Source of the DNA: Duganella phyllosphaerae
GTDB lineage: Bacteria; Pseudomonadota; Gammaproteobacteria; Burkholderiales; Burkholderiaceae_D
Direction of reading: 5' to 3'
Assembly (NCBI RefSeq): GCF_001758785.1
Contig: NZ_LROM01000047.1
Span: 1 to 64,000, forward strand
DNA length: 64,000 bases
Part shown: positions 28,649 to 37,797 of the stretch, piece by piece
Layout of the letters: the number at the start of each line of letters is the position of its first letter
Position numbering within the stretch: position 1 is the first letter of the stretch
Notes under the pieces: model-generated
The model's input: the letters and a program-made list of their open reading frames with translations, nothing else
The model's database searches: none
Told to the model about the DNA's origin: nothing
Program-made: the position numbers and the translations under genes

Positions 28649-30313
28649 ATGTCTTATTCGGATCATCCCCGCTATGTCGCCGGCATTACCGCCGCCAACA
28701 CCAGCCTGCGTCGCGGCCTGGTGTATGCGCTCGCGGAAGACGGCCTGGCCCGGCTCGACCACCTGATCTACGCCACGCTGCGCCAGGCGGACGCGCACGG
28801 CGTCTGCCTGGTCGCACCGCGCCGGCAACTGGGCGAGATCGTGGCCTGCGGCCCGGCGGGCGCGCTCGCCGCGCAACTGGCAAGCGGCCACCTGACCATG
28901 TTCGAATCGGCCTTCCCCGGCGGCGCCGGCCAGGTTGCGCGGCTGGCCGAAGAGCTGGCCCAGGTTGGCCGACAAGCTCACCAACATTCAACCACCGTGC
29001 TGCTCGACCATGCCGACGTGCTGTTCGGCGAGGACGTACAGCACAACCTGGTGCTGGCCCGCCAACTGCGCGATTGGGCCGAGCGCGACAACAAGATCCT
29101 GGTGCTGGTGCTGCGCAGCGCGCAGGCCGACGCGCTTGACCCGATGCGCGTGCTGCGCCCGTGCGCCACGCTGTTTGGCGGCATTGCCCGCTTGTGCGGA
29201 CGGCAGGGCCAGCAAACCTGGCAAACGTTTCATTGGCACCATGCCGACGGTGTCAGCAGCGACATGATCCAGCCACTGCTGGTCGATGACGCCGGCGCCT
29301 GCCGGCTGGCGCCGGCGCAAGCGAGCCGCAACGCCGCGCCAGCAGACGACGAAGCCCTGCACATGCTGGCGCTGCGCGGCGCGCTGCTGGCCGGCGAAAC
29401 CGCCGGGGCCGGATGGCAGTTGCTGGACGACGCCGCCACTTTGCAGGCCGAGGCGGCGATCCACCCCAGCGCCACGCTGATGCTGCCGTTCGACGGCGGC
29501 GCCAGCTTCGATGGGCTGGCGCGCACCGTGCTGGACCTGCGCCGCAGCTGCGGCTGCCGGGTCAAGATCGTGGTGCGGGAATTGCACCAGCACATGCGGC
29601 AAAGCCAGGAAGCGCTGCTGATGCACCTGGGCGCGAACCTGGTGATGCCGGCTGGCATCAGCCTGTCGCGCGTGAGCAGCCTGTGGGTGGCAGTACGCGA
29701 CCAGGTCTTCCAGCATGAATTGCCGGCCTCGTACGAGATGGCAGTGGCCGCCGCCATGCCGGACCAGCAGCAAGGCTACCTGGCGCCGGATGCCTTCCTG
29801 GCGGCAGTGCAGTCCAGCATGCAGCGCTGCCAGGAATACCGCATCGAAAGCTGCATGGTCAGGCTGACCCTGGTCAGGGGCCTGACGCCGCTCGACGCCC
29901 TGCGCTACTGCCAGACCCGCCGTGCCGGCGACCTCGTCACGGCCGACGCCGACGCCGTCTACCTGTTCCTGTACGCCTGCCGCGAGGCCGACCTGGCCGC
30001 TGCAATGAAGTCGCTGCTGCGCCTGCCGCTGAGCGAGCTGTTCAGCGTCGAAAGCCGCTACCCCACCGCGCGCGACATTGCCGATGCCTGCGCCGCACTG
30101 GCCCGGCGGGCGCGTGGCGTTGCCGACCTGGGCGCGGCCCTGGCCGCCACCACCATTCAGCAACCGGGCAAGGCGCTGGCTTCGGCTGCGGTTGCGGTTG
30201 CGGGTACGACCAACAACGGCCCGGCGCCGCAGCGCCATGTCGCCGTCGCGCCCGCTTCGCGCCGCCCCCTGCCGCTGGCTTCCAGGCTGACCGTCGCCTG
30301 GACGGCGCCTTGA
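28649..30313 (+). CDS. bcsE: BcsE, c-di-GMP-binding cellulose synthase regulator
   Basis: 554 residues starting MSYSDHPRYVAGI. BcsE is the cytoplasmic c-di-GMP receptor of the type II cellulose machine; it binds BcsF at the membrane and BcsRQ. The GIL-type C-terminal half is recognisable (IVVRELHQHMRQSQEALLM, LGANLVMPAG) and the ligand motif RxGD is present as RAGD at about residue 425. The N-terminal part has the degenerate ATPase-like fold sequence (TTVLLDHADVLF). The Ala/Pro-rich tail is variable. It opens the plus-strand bcsEFG unit; bcsF follows after 36 bp. Confidence 0.88.
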   Translation: MSYSDHPRYVAGITAANTSLRRGLVYALAEDGLARLDHLIYATLRQADAHGVCLVAPRRQLGEIVACGPAGALAAQLASGHLTMFESAFPGGAGQVARLAEELAQVGRQAHQHSTTVLLDHADVLFGEDVQHNLVLARQLRDWAERDNKILVLVLRSAQADALDPMRVLRPCATLFGGIARLCGRQGQQTWQTFHWHHADGVSSDMIQPLLVDDAGACRLAPAQASRNAAPADDEALHMLALRGALLAGETAGAGWQLLDDAATLQAEAAIHPSATLMLPFDGGASFDGLARTVLDLRRSCGCRVKIVVRELHQHMRQSQEALLMHLGANLVMPAGISLSRVSSLWVAVRDQVFQHELPASYEMAVAAAMPDQQQGYLAPDAFLAAVQSSMQRCQEYRIESCMVRLTLVRGLTPLDALRYCQTRRAGDLVTADADAVYLFLYACREADLAAAMKSLLRLPLSELFSVESRYPTARDIADACAALARRARGVADLGAALAATTIQQPGKALASAAVAVAGTTNNGPAPQRHVAVAPASRRPLPLASRLTVAWTAP

Positions 30314-30349
30314 TCACCACCTGCCATCTGACAGAATACTGAATACACC

Positions 30350-30523
30350 ATGAACCTGATCATCATGCTTGCCATCTTCGCCATCGGCCTGGTTTGCGGC
30401 CACCGGCTGCGCACCCCGCTGGCACAATGGCGCGAACGCTATCAGCGCCGTCATTTCAAGCCGCAGCTGATCAAGCGCTACACGCCGCCCACCCAATCCG
30501 ACAGCGAGGGGCGTGCGCTTTGA
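30350..30523 (+). CDS. bcsF: BcsF, single-pass membrane anchor of the cellulose synthase complex
   Basis: 57 residues. The product starts MNLIIMLAIFAIGLVCG, one transmembrane helix, followed by a basic cytoplasmic segment (RLRTPLAQWRERYQRRHFKPQ) cut short here, ending EGRAL. Position between bcsE and bcsG and the helix-plus-basic-tail layout match BcsF (YhjT, about 60 residues), which recruits BcsE to the membrane. Its TGA overlaps the TTG start of bcsG. Confidence 0.82.
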   Translation: MNLIIMLAIFAIGLVCGHRLRTPLAQWRERYQRRHFKPQLIKRYTPPTQSDSEGRAL

Positions 30524-32145
30524 CCGATCCCCTGTCCGGACGCGCCGCCGAGGAAGAAGTGCCTTCGCCGCCGCCACGCCTGGCCCTGGGTGGCTGGAGC
30601 TTTTATTTCATCGCCAAGCTATTGCTGTTCTGGCGCGGCCTGATCGGGCTGCACCCGCTGGCGAACCTGGCCCTCCTTGCGCTGCTGAGCCTGCCGTTGC
30701 GCAGCGCGCGGCTGCGCGCCTTGCGTAACATCGTGGCCGTTCCGGCTGCGGTCAGCCTGCTTTACTACGATTCTTTCCTGCCGCCGTTCAACCGGCTGTG
30801 GTCGCAAGCGCACCTGGTAGGCAGCTTCAGTCCGGGCTACCTGGTCGAGCTGGCCGGGCGCTTCATCCAATGGGAACTTGTTGCACTGCTGGTGCTGATC
30901 TGGGTAGTCTGCCGCGTTGCCGCCAGCTATCTGCGCCTGGGCGTGCTGACGGCGGCCATGTTGTGCGCGGTGGGATTGCAGCAGTTGCGCGCCAATCAGG
31001 CCGAGCAGGCCCCGGCGCTGGCTGCGGTGGCGGTGCAGACGCCGGGCGCAGTTGCGGGCGAGACGCCGCAACTGGCGCTGCAACAATTCTTCGAACGCGA
31101 AGGCAAACGCAGCGCCACCTTCAAGCCGCCGGCAGCGAACAGCACGCCGTTCGACCTGATCTTCATCCATATCTGCTCGCTGTCGTGGGACGATCTGCAG
31201 ACCGTGGGACTGGACCAGCACCCGGTGCTCAAGCAGGCTGACGTGCTGTTCCACCACTTTAATTCGGCCGCCTCGTACAGTGGCCCGGCGGCGATCCGCC
31301 TGATGCGCGGCCCGTGCGGGCAGCAGTCGCACACCGGCATCTACGATCCCCCCGGCGACCGTTGCGCGCTGATGCCCGGCCTGGAAAAAGCCGGCTTCAC
31401 GCAGCAGATGGCCATGAACCACGACGGCCACTTCGACGACTTCATCGGCCTGCTGCGCAAGCAGGGCCTGTCGGCGGCAGCCACGCCGCTGGCCGGCGTG
31501 CCGGCGCCGCTGCGCGCGTTCGACGATTCGGCCGTGTACGACGACGGCGCCATGCTGAACCGCTGGGCCACGGCGCGCGCCAGCGACGGCGCGGCGCGGG
31601 TGGCGCTGTATTACAACACCATCAGTCTGCATGACGGCAACCACTTCGTCAACGGCCCCAACGCCGGCAAGGACAGCAGCGGCACCTACCGCATCCGCGC
31701 GGCGAAACTGCTCGACGACATCGGGCAATTCATGACCCAGCTCGAACGCAGCGGCCGGCGCGCGGTGGTGGTGGTGGTGCCCGAGCACGGCGCCGCCGTG
31801 CGCGGCGACAAGATGCAGGTGGCCGGCCTGCGCGATATCCCGACGCCCGCGCTGACCAACGTGCCGGTCGCGATCAAGGTCATCGGTCCGGGCGCGCATG
31901 CGCTGGGTGGCACCGTGCACGTCAACGACGCCACCAGCTACCTGGCGCTGTCGCACATTGTCTCGGCCATGCTGGACAAGCCGCCATTCGACGCCGCCGG
32001 CTTCGCGCCGTCCGATTACCTGGCCGGCCTGCCGCTGACGCCCTACGTTGCCGAAAACGAGGGTTCCACCATGCTCGAATACCACGGCAAGTACATGCTC
32101 AAGCTCGGCACCGAGCCGTGGAAGGCCTACGATCCGGGGCGCTGA
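30520..32145 (+). CDS. bcsG: BcsG, cellulose phosphoethanolamine transferase
   Basis: 541 residues if translation begins at the TTG at 30520, which overlaps the bcsF stop (TTGA) and has GAGGGG eight bases upstream; no ATG or GTG fits as well, and the longer open frame lies over bcsF. Four to five N-terminal membrane helices (from LALGGWSFYFIAKLLLF) precede a periplasmic alkaline-phosphatase-superfamily domain. The segment SAASYSGPAAIRLMRGPCGQ contains the likely nucleophilic Ser, and VPEHGAAVRGD carries metal ligands. BcsG transfers phosphoethanolamine from lipid to cellulose. Length is close to E. coli BcsG (559). Confidence 0.92.
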   Translation: MTDPLSGRAAEEEVPSPPPRLALGGWSFYFIAKLLLFWRGLIGLHPLANLALLALLSLPLRSARLRALRNIVAVPAAVSLLYYDSFLPPFNRLWSQAHLVGSFSPGYLVELAGRFIQWELVALLVLIWVVCRVAASYLRLGVLTAAMLCAVGLQQLRANQAEQAPALAAVAVQTPGAVAGETPQLALQQFFEREGKRSATFKPPAANSTPFDLIFIHICSLSWDDLQTVGLDQHPVLKQADVLFHHFNSAASYSGPAAIRLMRGPCGQQSHTGIYDPPGDRCALMPGLEKAGFTQQMAMNHDGHFDDFIGLLRKQGLSAAATPLAGVPAPLRAFDDSAVYDDGAMLNRWATARASDGAARVALYYNTISLHDGNHFVNGPNAGKDSSGTYRIRAAKLLDDIGQFMTQLERSGRRAVVVVVPEHGAAVRGDKMQVAGLRDIPTPALTNVPVAIKVIGPGAHALGGTVHVNDATSYLALSHIVSAMLDKPPFDAAGFAPSDYLAGLPLTPYVAENEGSTMLEYHGKYMLKLGTEPWKAYDPGR

Positions 32146-32211
32146 AGCGGCGGTTATTGGCAGGATTGCTACAATATGCGTTTGTACCGCGCTGCGCGAG
32201 GATGACCACCG

Positions 32212-34674
32212 ATGAATCCCATGACCGAACCGGGCGACCAGATCGACGCCAAGCTGGTGCTCGCAACGCTGCGCGCCCTGCAAGACGGCGACTTCAGCGC
32301 GCGCATGCCGTCCGGCCTGGCCGGGGTGGCCGGCCAGGTGGCCGCGACGCTCAACCAGATCATGGCCAACGGCGCGCCCCCGGGCGCCGGCAGCAGCACC
32401 GGGTCGCTGCTCACGCAGTCGCAATCGCTGGCGCAGGAGCTGCGCCAGACCAACCAGGAACTGGCGGACAAGGCCCGCCTGCTGTCGGAGCAGAATGTCG
32501 AGGTGGAGCAGGCCAAGCTGGCTTTGGAAGAAAAAGCCACCCAGCTGGCGCTGTCGTCGCGGTACAAGTCCGAGTTCCTGGCCAATATGTCGCACGAGCT
32601 GCGCACGCCGCTCAACTCCCTCCTGATCCTGGCGCAGCAGCTGGCCGACAACCCGGACGGCAACCTCTCCGGCAAACAGGTGGAATTTGCCCGCACCATC
32701 CATGGCTCCGGCTCCGACCTGCTCACGCTGATCAACGACATCCTCGACCTGTCCAAGATCGAATCGGGCACCGTCACGCTGGAGTTCTCGGAATACCGTT
32801 TCGAACACCTGCGCCATTACGTCGAGCGGACCTTCCGCCACATGGCCGAAGCCAGGCACCTGGACTTTTCGATCGCACTGGACGACGACCTTCCCGCCAG
32901 CCTGGTGACCGACACCACGCGCCTGCAGCAGGTCGTGAAAAACCTGCTGTCGAACGCCTTCAAGTTTACTCCGCATGGGCGCGTGGCGCTCACCATCGGC
33001 CTGGCCGACGCCGGCTATTCCAGCGACCACCCCGCCCTGTGCCACGCCGACGCGGTGCTGGCGTTCGCCGTCACCGACACCGGCGTGGGGATCGTGGCCG
33101 ACAAGCTGCAACTGATCTTCGAGGCGTTCCAGCAGGCCGACGGCTCCACCGCCCGCAAGTACGGCGGCACCGGCCTGGGGCTGTCGATCTCGCGCGAACT
33201 GGCGCGCCTGCTGGGCGGCGAGATCCGGGTGCAATCGGTGCTGGGCGGGGGGTCCACCTTTACCCTCTTTCTGCCCTGGCACCGCGCCGGCTTCGTCGCT
33301 GCGGATACGGCGCCGGCGCCGAAAGCGGTGGTCAACGCAGTGGCAGCCCAGCCCGTGGAACCGCCATTCCTGCCGCACGAGCAGACGCCAGACGACATCG
33401 ACTACCATGACCACCACGACGACCGCGCGCTGCTCGCGCCCGGCGATCCGTCCCTGCTGATCATCGCCGACGATGAACGCCTGGCCACGATGTTGCTGGA
33501 CCTGGCGCGCACCCAGCATTTCAAAGGCGTAGTGACGGCCAGCGGCGACTCGGCCCTGAGCCTGGCGCGCGACTACCTGCCCTCGGCCATCCTGCTCGAC
33601 CTCGACCTGCCCGATATCGACGGCCTGACAGTGCTGGCGCGCCTGAAACGCGATCCCGGAACCCGCCACATTCCGGTCCACGCGCTGTCGAACCGGCGCG
33701 AACAGGTGCGTGACCGCCAGCAGGCGCTGCGCCTGGGCGCCCTGTCGTACGTGTGCCTGTACCTCGATCTCTACCAGTACCAGCCGGCGGACCGCGCGGC
33801 GCTGCGCGACCTGTTTGCGCACATCCGCCGCTTTGCCGCCGGTGGCAGGCGCAGCCTGCTGCTCGTGGAGCACGACGCGGCCGCCAGCGCCGCCACGGTG
33901 GCGCTGCTCGCGGCCGACGACCTCGAGATCGTGGCGGTGGACAGCGGCATGGCAGCGCTCGCGGCCATGCGTGAGCAGCACGTCGACTGCATGGCGCTGA
34001 ACCTGGCGCTGCCCGACAGCGGCGCCTTCGCGCTGCTGGACGCCATCGCCGCCAACCGCGCGCTGCGCGACCTGCCGGTGGTGGTGATGGTCGCTGCCGA
34101 TGCCGATTCTGCCGCCGATACCGTTCGCGCGCGGCTGCAACAGCGAACCACCAGCGCCGGCGCCGACGCCATGGTGATCAGCGTGGCTTGCTCGCCCACG
34201 CACCTGCTGGACCAGACCGCGCTGTTCCTGCACCGGTCGCCGCAGCACCTGACCGCAGCCCAGCGCCAGCTGCTCGACGATGTGCGTGAAGCCGAGGGCG
34301 GCCTGGCCGGACGCACGGTGCTGATCGTCGACGACGACGTGCGCAATATCTTCGCGCTGTCGTCGCTGCTCGAACGCCAGCAAATGCAGGTATCATTTGC
34401 CGAGAACGGCCGCGACGGCATCGAAGTGCTCGAGCGCGATCCGTCCATCGAGATCGTCCTGATGGATATCATGATGCCGGAAATGGATGGCTACGACACC
34501 ATGCGCGCAATCCGGCGCATCGCCAGGTTTCGCTCGCTGCCCATCATTACGCTCACCGCCAAGGCCATGAAGGGCGACCGTGACAAATGCATCGCCGCCG
34601 GCGCCTCCGACTACATCACCAAGCCGGTCGATGTGGCGCAGCTGCTGTCGCTGCTCAGGGTGTGGCTGAACTGA
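32212..34674 (+). CDS. Cytosolic hybrid histidine kinase with HAMP-like region and three receiver domains
   Basis: 820 residues, no membrane helix. Residues about 12-50 resemble a HAMP unit (LRALQDGDFSARMP), followed by a coiled coil, HisKA with His at about 128 (NMSHELRTPLN), HATPase (NAFKF, GTGLGLSI) and three receivers. The first (about 420-540) has the acceptor Asp in LLDLDLPDIDG but lacks the usual Lys-Pro; the second (about 545-665) has Asn at the acceptor position (ALNLALPDSG); the third (about 702-815) is complete (IVDDDVRNIF, LMDIMMPEMDG, TKPVD). GAGGA lies nine bases before the ATG. It lies 66 bp after bcsG and may be cotranscribed with bcsEFG. Input signal unknown. Confidence 0.9.
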   Translation: MNPMTEPGDQIDAKLVLATLRALQDGDFSARMPSGLAGVAGQVAATLNQIMANGAPPGAGSSTGSLLTQSQSLAQELRQTNQELADKARLLSEQNVEVEQAKLALEEKATQLALSSRYKSEFLANMSHELRTPLNSLLILAQQLADNPDGNLSGKQVEFARTIHGSGSDLLTLINDILDLSKIESGTVTLEFSEYRFEHLRHYVERTFRHMAEARHLDFSIALDDDLPASLVTDTTRLQQVVKNLLSNAFKFTPHGRVALTIGLADAGYSSDHPALCHADAVLAFAVTDTGVGIVADKLQLIFEAFQQADGSTARKYGGTGLGLSISRELARLLGGEIRVQSVLGGGSTFTLFLPWHRAGFVAADTAPAPKAVVNAVAAQPVEPPFLPHEQTPDDIDYHDHHDDRALLAPGDPSLLIIADDERLATMLLDLARTQHFKGVVTASGDSALSLARDYLPSAILLDLDLPDIDGLTVLARLKRDPGTRHIPVHALSNRREQVRDRQQALRLGALSYVCLYLDLYQYQPADRAALRDLFAHIRRFAAGGRRSLLLVEHDAAASAATVALLAADDLEIVAVDSGMAALAAMREQHVDCMALNLALPDSGAFALLDAIAANRALRDLPVVVMVAADADSAADTVRARLQQRTTSAGADAMVISVACSPTHLLDQTALFLHRSPQHLTAAQRQLLDDVREAEGGLAGRTVLIVDDDVRNIFALSSLLERQQMQVSFAENGRDGIEVLERDPSIEIVLMDIMMPEMDGYDTMRAIRRIARFRSLPIITLTAKAMKGDRDKCIAAGASDYITKPVDVAQLLSLLRVWLN

Positions 34675-34706
34675 GGTCTGGCTCAATTAACAAGAAAAGG
34701 AAACAC

Positions 34707-37370
34707 ATGCAACGCAGTTCGATGTCGATCGCCGTGATGGCGGCGCTGGCCCTGGCTCCGGTGTTGGCCCCGGTAAACTCCCATGCAGCACCGGCAGCAG
34801 CGCAGCCGGCCGTCCGGCAAACCACGCAGTTGCCGCGCAATGCCGTGCCCACGCATTACGCGGTATCGCTCACGCCCTACGCCACCACCCGCACCTTCAG
34901 CGCCAGCGTGGTCATCTCGCTCACCGTCACACAGGCCACCGACCGCCTGGTGCTCAACGCTGCCGACCTGGCATTTTCCAGCGCCGCGCTCAGCGCCGGC
35001 GCCGGTCAGCCGGCCCAAGCCGCCACCGGCATCGACCTTGACGCAGACAAGCAGACCGCCACCTTCCGCTTCGGCCGCCAGCTGCAGCCTGGCAGCTACC
35101 AGCTCAAGCTCGACTACACGGGCCTGATCGGCACCCAGGCCGCCGGCCTGTTCGCGCTCGACTACCAGAACGGCGGCGCCACCAAGCGCGCGCTATACAC
35201 GCAGTTCGAAAATTCCGAAGCGCGGCGCGTGATCCCGTCGTGGGACGAGCCGTTTTACAAGGCCACGTTCGCGCTGGAGGCTACCATTCCCGCCGGCCAG
35301 ATGGCGGTATCGAACATGCCGGTGGCAGCGACCACCAGGCTGGCCGACGGACGCGAACTGGTGCGCTTTGCCACGTCGCCCAAGATGTCCACCTACCTGC
35401 TGTTCTTCGGCCTGGGCGAATTCGAGCGCGCCACCACCACCGAAGCTGGCACCGAGATCGGCGTGATCACGCAAAAGGGCAACGTGGGCCAGGCCCGGTT
35501 TGCGCTCGACGCATCGCGCGACGTGCTGCGCGAGTACAACGACTACTTCGGCGTCAAGTACCCGCTGCCCAAGCTCGACAACATCGCCGCGCCGGGCCAA
35601 AGCCAGTTCTTCAGCGCCATGGAAAACTGGGGCGCCATCTTCACCTTCGAATACGCAATGCTGCTCGACCCGCGCACCGCCACCCAGGAAAACCGCGAGC
35701 GGACGTTCGTCACCGCCGCCCACGAAATTGCCCACCAGTGGTTCGGCAACCTGGTTACCATGGCCTGGTGGGATGACCTGTGGCTCAACGAAGGTTTTGC
35801 ATCGTGGATGGAATCGCGCACCACCGCACGCCTGCATCCCGAATGGGATTGGCACCTGCACGCGGTGCACACGCGCGAAGGCGCCATGGCCAGCGACGCC
35901 CTTGCCTCCACCCACCCGGTGGTGCAGCGCATCGCCACTGTCGAACAGGCCAGCCAGGCCTTCGACAACATCACCTACCAGAAGGGCGAGGCGGTGATCC
36001 GCATGCTGGAAGACTACGTCGGTGCGGACGCCTGGCGCAGCGGCGTGCGCGCGTACATCGCCCAGCACGCGTATGGCAACACGGTATCTGACGACCTGTG
36101 GCGCCAGGTGGAAAAGGCGGCCCACAAGCCGGTGACGGCGATCGCCCACGACTTCACGCTGCAACCGGGCGTGCCGCTGATCCGCGTGGCAGACGCCGTG
36201 TGCAAGAACGGCAAGGCCACCATCGCCCTCACCCAGGGCGAATTTTCCAAGGACGACGCCACCAGGAAGCCATTGAGCTGGCGCGTGCCGGTCATCGCCA
36301 GGACCGTGGGCGGCGCCACCGAGCGCACCGTGGTAGCCGACGGCAAGGCCACCATCACGCTGCCCGAATGCGGCGCGGTACTGGTCAACGCCGGCCAGAG
36401 CGGCTACTACCGCACGCTGCACACGAGCAAGGGATTCGCCGCGCTGGCAAAACGCTTCGCCGACCTGCCGGCCATCGATCAAATGGGCTTGCTGGCCGAC
36501 GCCGGTGCGCTGGGCATGTCCGGTCACATGCCGGCGTCCAGCTACCTGCAACTGGTGGCCACCACGCCGGTGGATGCCGCGCCGCAGGTGTGGGAAGACA
36601 TCGCCGGTACCCTGGCCGGCCTGCACGCCAGCTACGAGGGCCGGCCGGAGCAGCGCGCCGCTTTTGAGCGCTTTGCGCGCGCGCGCCTGGCGCCGGTGCT
36701 GGCGCGCGTGGGCTGGACCGCCGCGCCCGGCGAAGCGGCGCCGGTGGCCAACCTGCGCAGCACGCTGATCGCCGCCCTGGGCGAGATGGACGACCCGGCG
36801 GTGCTGGCCGAAGCTCGCCGCCGCTACGCGCTGCGCGACAGCGACAAGGACGCCATGCCGGTGGCCTTGCGCCGCCCGATCCTGGGCGTGATCGCCGCCA
36901 ACGCCGATGCCGCCACCTGGGATGCGCTGCTGGCCGAGGCGCGCAACGAGCAGGCCGCCATGATCAAGGCCGAGCAATATGGCATGCTGGGCGCCAGCCA
37001 CGATCCTGCGCTGGCCCGCCGCGCGCTGGACCTGGCGCTCACCGACGAAGCCGGGGCCACCAACAGCGCCAGCATCATCAGCCACGTCGCCAGCCAGCAT
37101 CCCGACCTGGCGTTCGATTTCGCCTTGGCGCACCGCGCGCAGGTGGAAAAGAAAATCGACGCCACCTCGCGCAGCCGCTTCTACCCCGGCCTGGCCCGCC
37201 ACTCGGCCGATCCGGCCATGGTGGACAAGCTGAACGCCTACGCCGACCAGCACCTGGCGGCCGATGCGCGCGGCGACGTCAAGGTCGCGATTGCCTCGAT
37301 CAAGTACCGCATCAAGGTGCGCAAGGAGCGCCTGTCGGAAATCGACGCCTGGCTGGCGCAGCAAAAGTAA
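34707..37370 (+). CDS. Secreted M1-family metallo-aminopeptidase
   Basis: 887 residues from the ATG at 34707, with AAAGG six bases upstream and a signal peptide ending SHA. The zinc motif HEIAHQWFGN and the distal Glu in NEGFASW are intact, and the exopeptidase motif reads SAMENWG (GAMEN in most of the family). The usual N-terminal beta domain (VPTHYAVSLTP, SWDEPFYKATF) and the C-terminal ERAP1-like helical domain are present. The enzyme removes N-terminal amino acids from peptides, presumably in the periplasm or outside the cell. It follows the triple-receiver kinase after 32 bp. Confidence 0.92.
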   Translation: MQRSSMSIAVMAALALAPVLAPVNSHAAPAAAQPAVRQTTQLPRNAVPTHYAVSLTPYATTRTFSASVVISLTVTQATDRLVLNAADLAFSSAALSAGAGQPAQAATGIDLDADKQTATFRFGRQLQPGSYQLKLDYTGLIGTQAAGLFALDYQNGGATKRALYTQFENSEARRVIPSWDEPFYKATFALEATIPAGQMAVSNMPVAATTRLADGRELVRFATSPKMSTYLLFFGLGEFERATTTEAGTEIGVITQKGNVGQARFALDASRDVLREYNDYFGVKYPLPKLDNIAAPGQSQFFSAMENWGAIFTFEYAMLLDPRTATQENRERTFVTAAHEIAHQWFGNLVTMAWWDDLWLNEGFASWMESRTTARLHPEWDWHLHAVHTREGAMASDALASTHPVVQRIATVEQASQAFDNITYQKGEAVIRMLEDYVGADAWRSGVRAYIAQHAYGNTVSDDLWRQVEKAAHKPVTAIAHDFTLQPGVPLIRVADAVCKNGKATIALTQGEFSKDDATRKPLSWRVPVIARTVGGATERTVVADGKATITLPECGAVLVNAGQSGYYRTLHTSKGFAALAKRFADLPAIDQMGLLADAGALGMSGHMPASSYLQLVATTPVDAAPQVWEDIAGTLAGLHASYEGRPEQRAAFERFARARLAPVLARVGWTAAPGEAAPVANLRSTLIAALGEMDDPAVLAEARRRYALRDSDKDAMPVALRRPILGVIAANADAATWDALLAEARNEQAAMIKAEQYGMLGASHDPALARRALDLALTDEAGATNSASIISHVASQHPDLAFDFALAHRAQVEKKIDATSRSRFYPGLARHSADPAMVDKLNAYADQHLAADARGDVKVAIASIKYRIKVRKERLSEIDAWLAQQK

Positions 37371-37381
37371 CAGGCAAAAAA

Positions 37382-37412
37382 AACCAGCGCCACCTTTACG
37401 GGGGTGCTGGTT
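37382..37412. terminator. Hairpin after the M1 aminopeptidase gene
   Basis: AACCAGC and GCTGGTT pair perfectly and the inner bases pair with one mismatch, giving a strong stem with a five-base loop. The run of A lies on the left side, so a T-tract follows the stem only for leftward transcripts; for the peptidase gene it is a stem without a T-tract. Either-direction activity is plausible. Confidence 0.5.
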
Positions 37413-37797
37413 GCAAAACGCTCGAAAGCGTGGGGATGGCCGGTGGTCCGGCGGCTAACATGGATGCCTGTGCCGCCTGGACTGAATTTGTGCCGGAATG
37501 AAGGTCCGGCAGCCGGGCGTCTGGTTTGACCGCGCGCTACAGGTATTACTTTGCCAGTTAATCGCAAGGACAGGCTTAGGACTTCATTAAACTGCATGAA
37601 GCCTGCCATGGGAAGGGCGAATTGAAGAAAGGATGGTGCCGGTGTTTCAGGCCACCGGCAAGCCCGCTGAGCGATGTTCCGTGAATTCCCGTGCCAACCT
37701 GGACACGGCGACCAACTGGAAGATGCTGGGACCAGCGCTTGGCATCATAATCGGGCAATATGACGAGCCCATGACGTTCACACTAAAGCGAGTAACC
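37413..37797. other. Gene-free stretch before the YceI-like gene
   Basis: 385 bp without a convincing coding frame. It includes a perfect seven-base-pair hairpin, GCCGGTG...CACCGGC at 37638-37659, and a weaker G/C inverted repeat near 37485-37510. It presumably contains the promoter of the YceI-like gene. No known riboswitch core (B12, TPP, SAM, c-di-GMP, Moco) was recognised by eye. Confidence 0.4.

Noticed and set aside
28412-28987. Minus-strand gene across the bcs control region
   Set aside because: The frame is antisense to bcsE, lacks family similarity and a ribosome site, and bcsE has clear motifs.
37238-37609. Minus-strand ORF of 123 residues after the peptidase gene
   Set aside because: It runs antisense to the peptidase gene end, has no family features and no ribosome site.
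37413-37797. Cobalamin or TPP riboswitch
   Set aside because: Short matches such as CTGAGCGATG and GGGAAGGGC occur but the required conserved boxes are absent.
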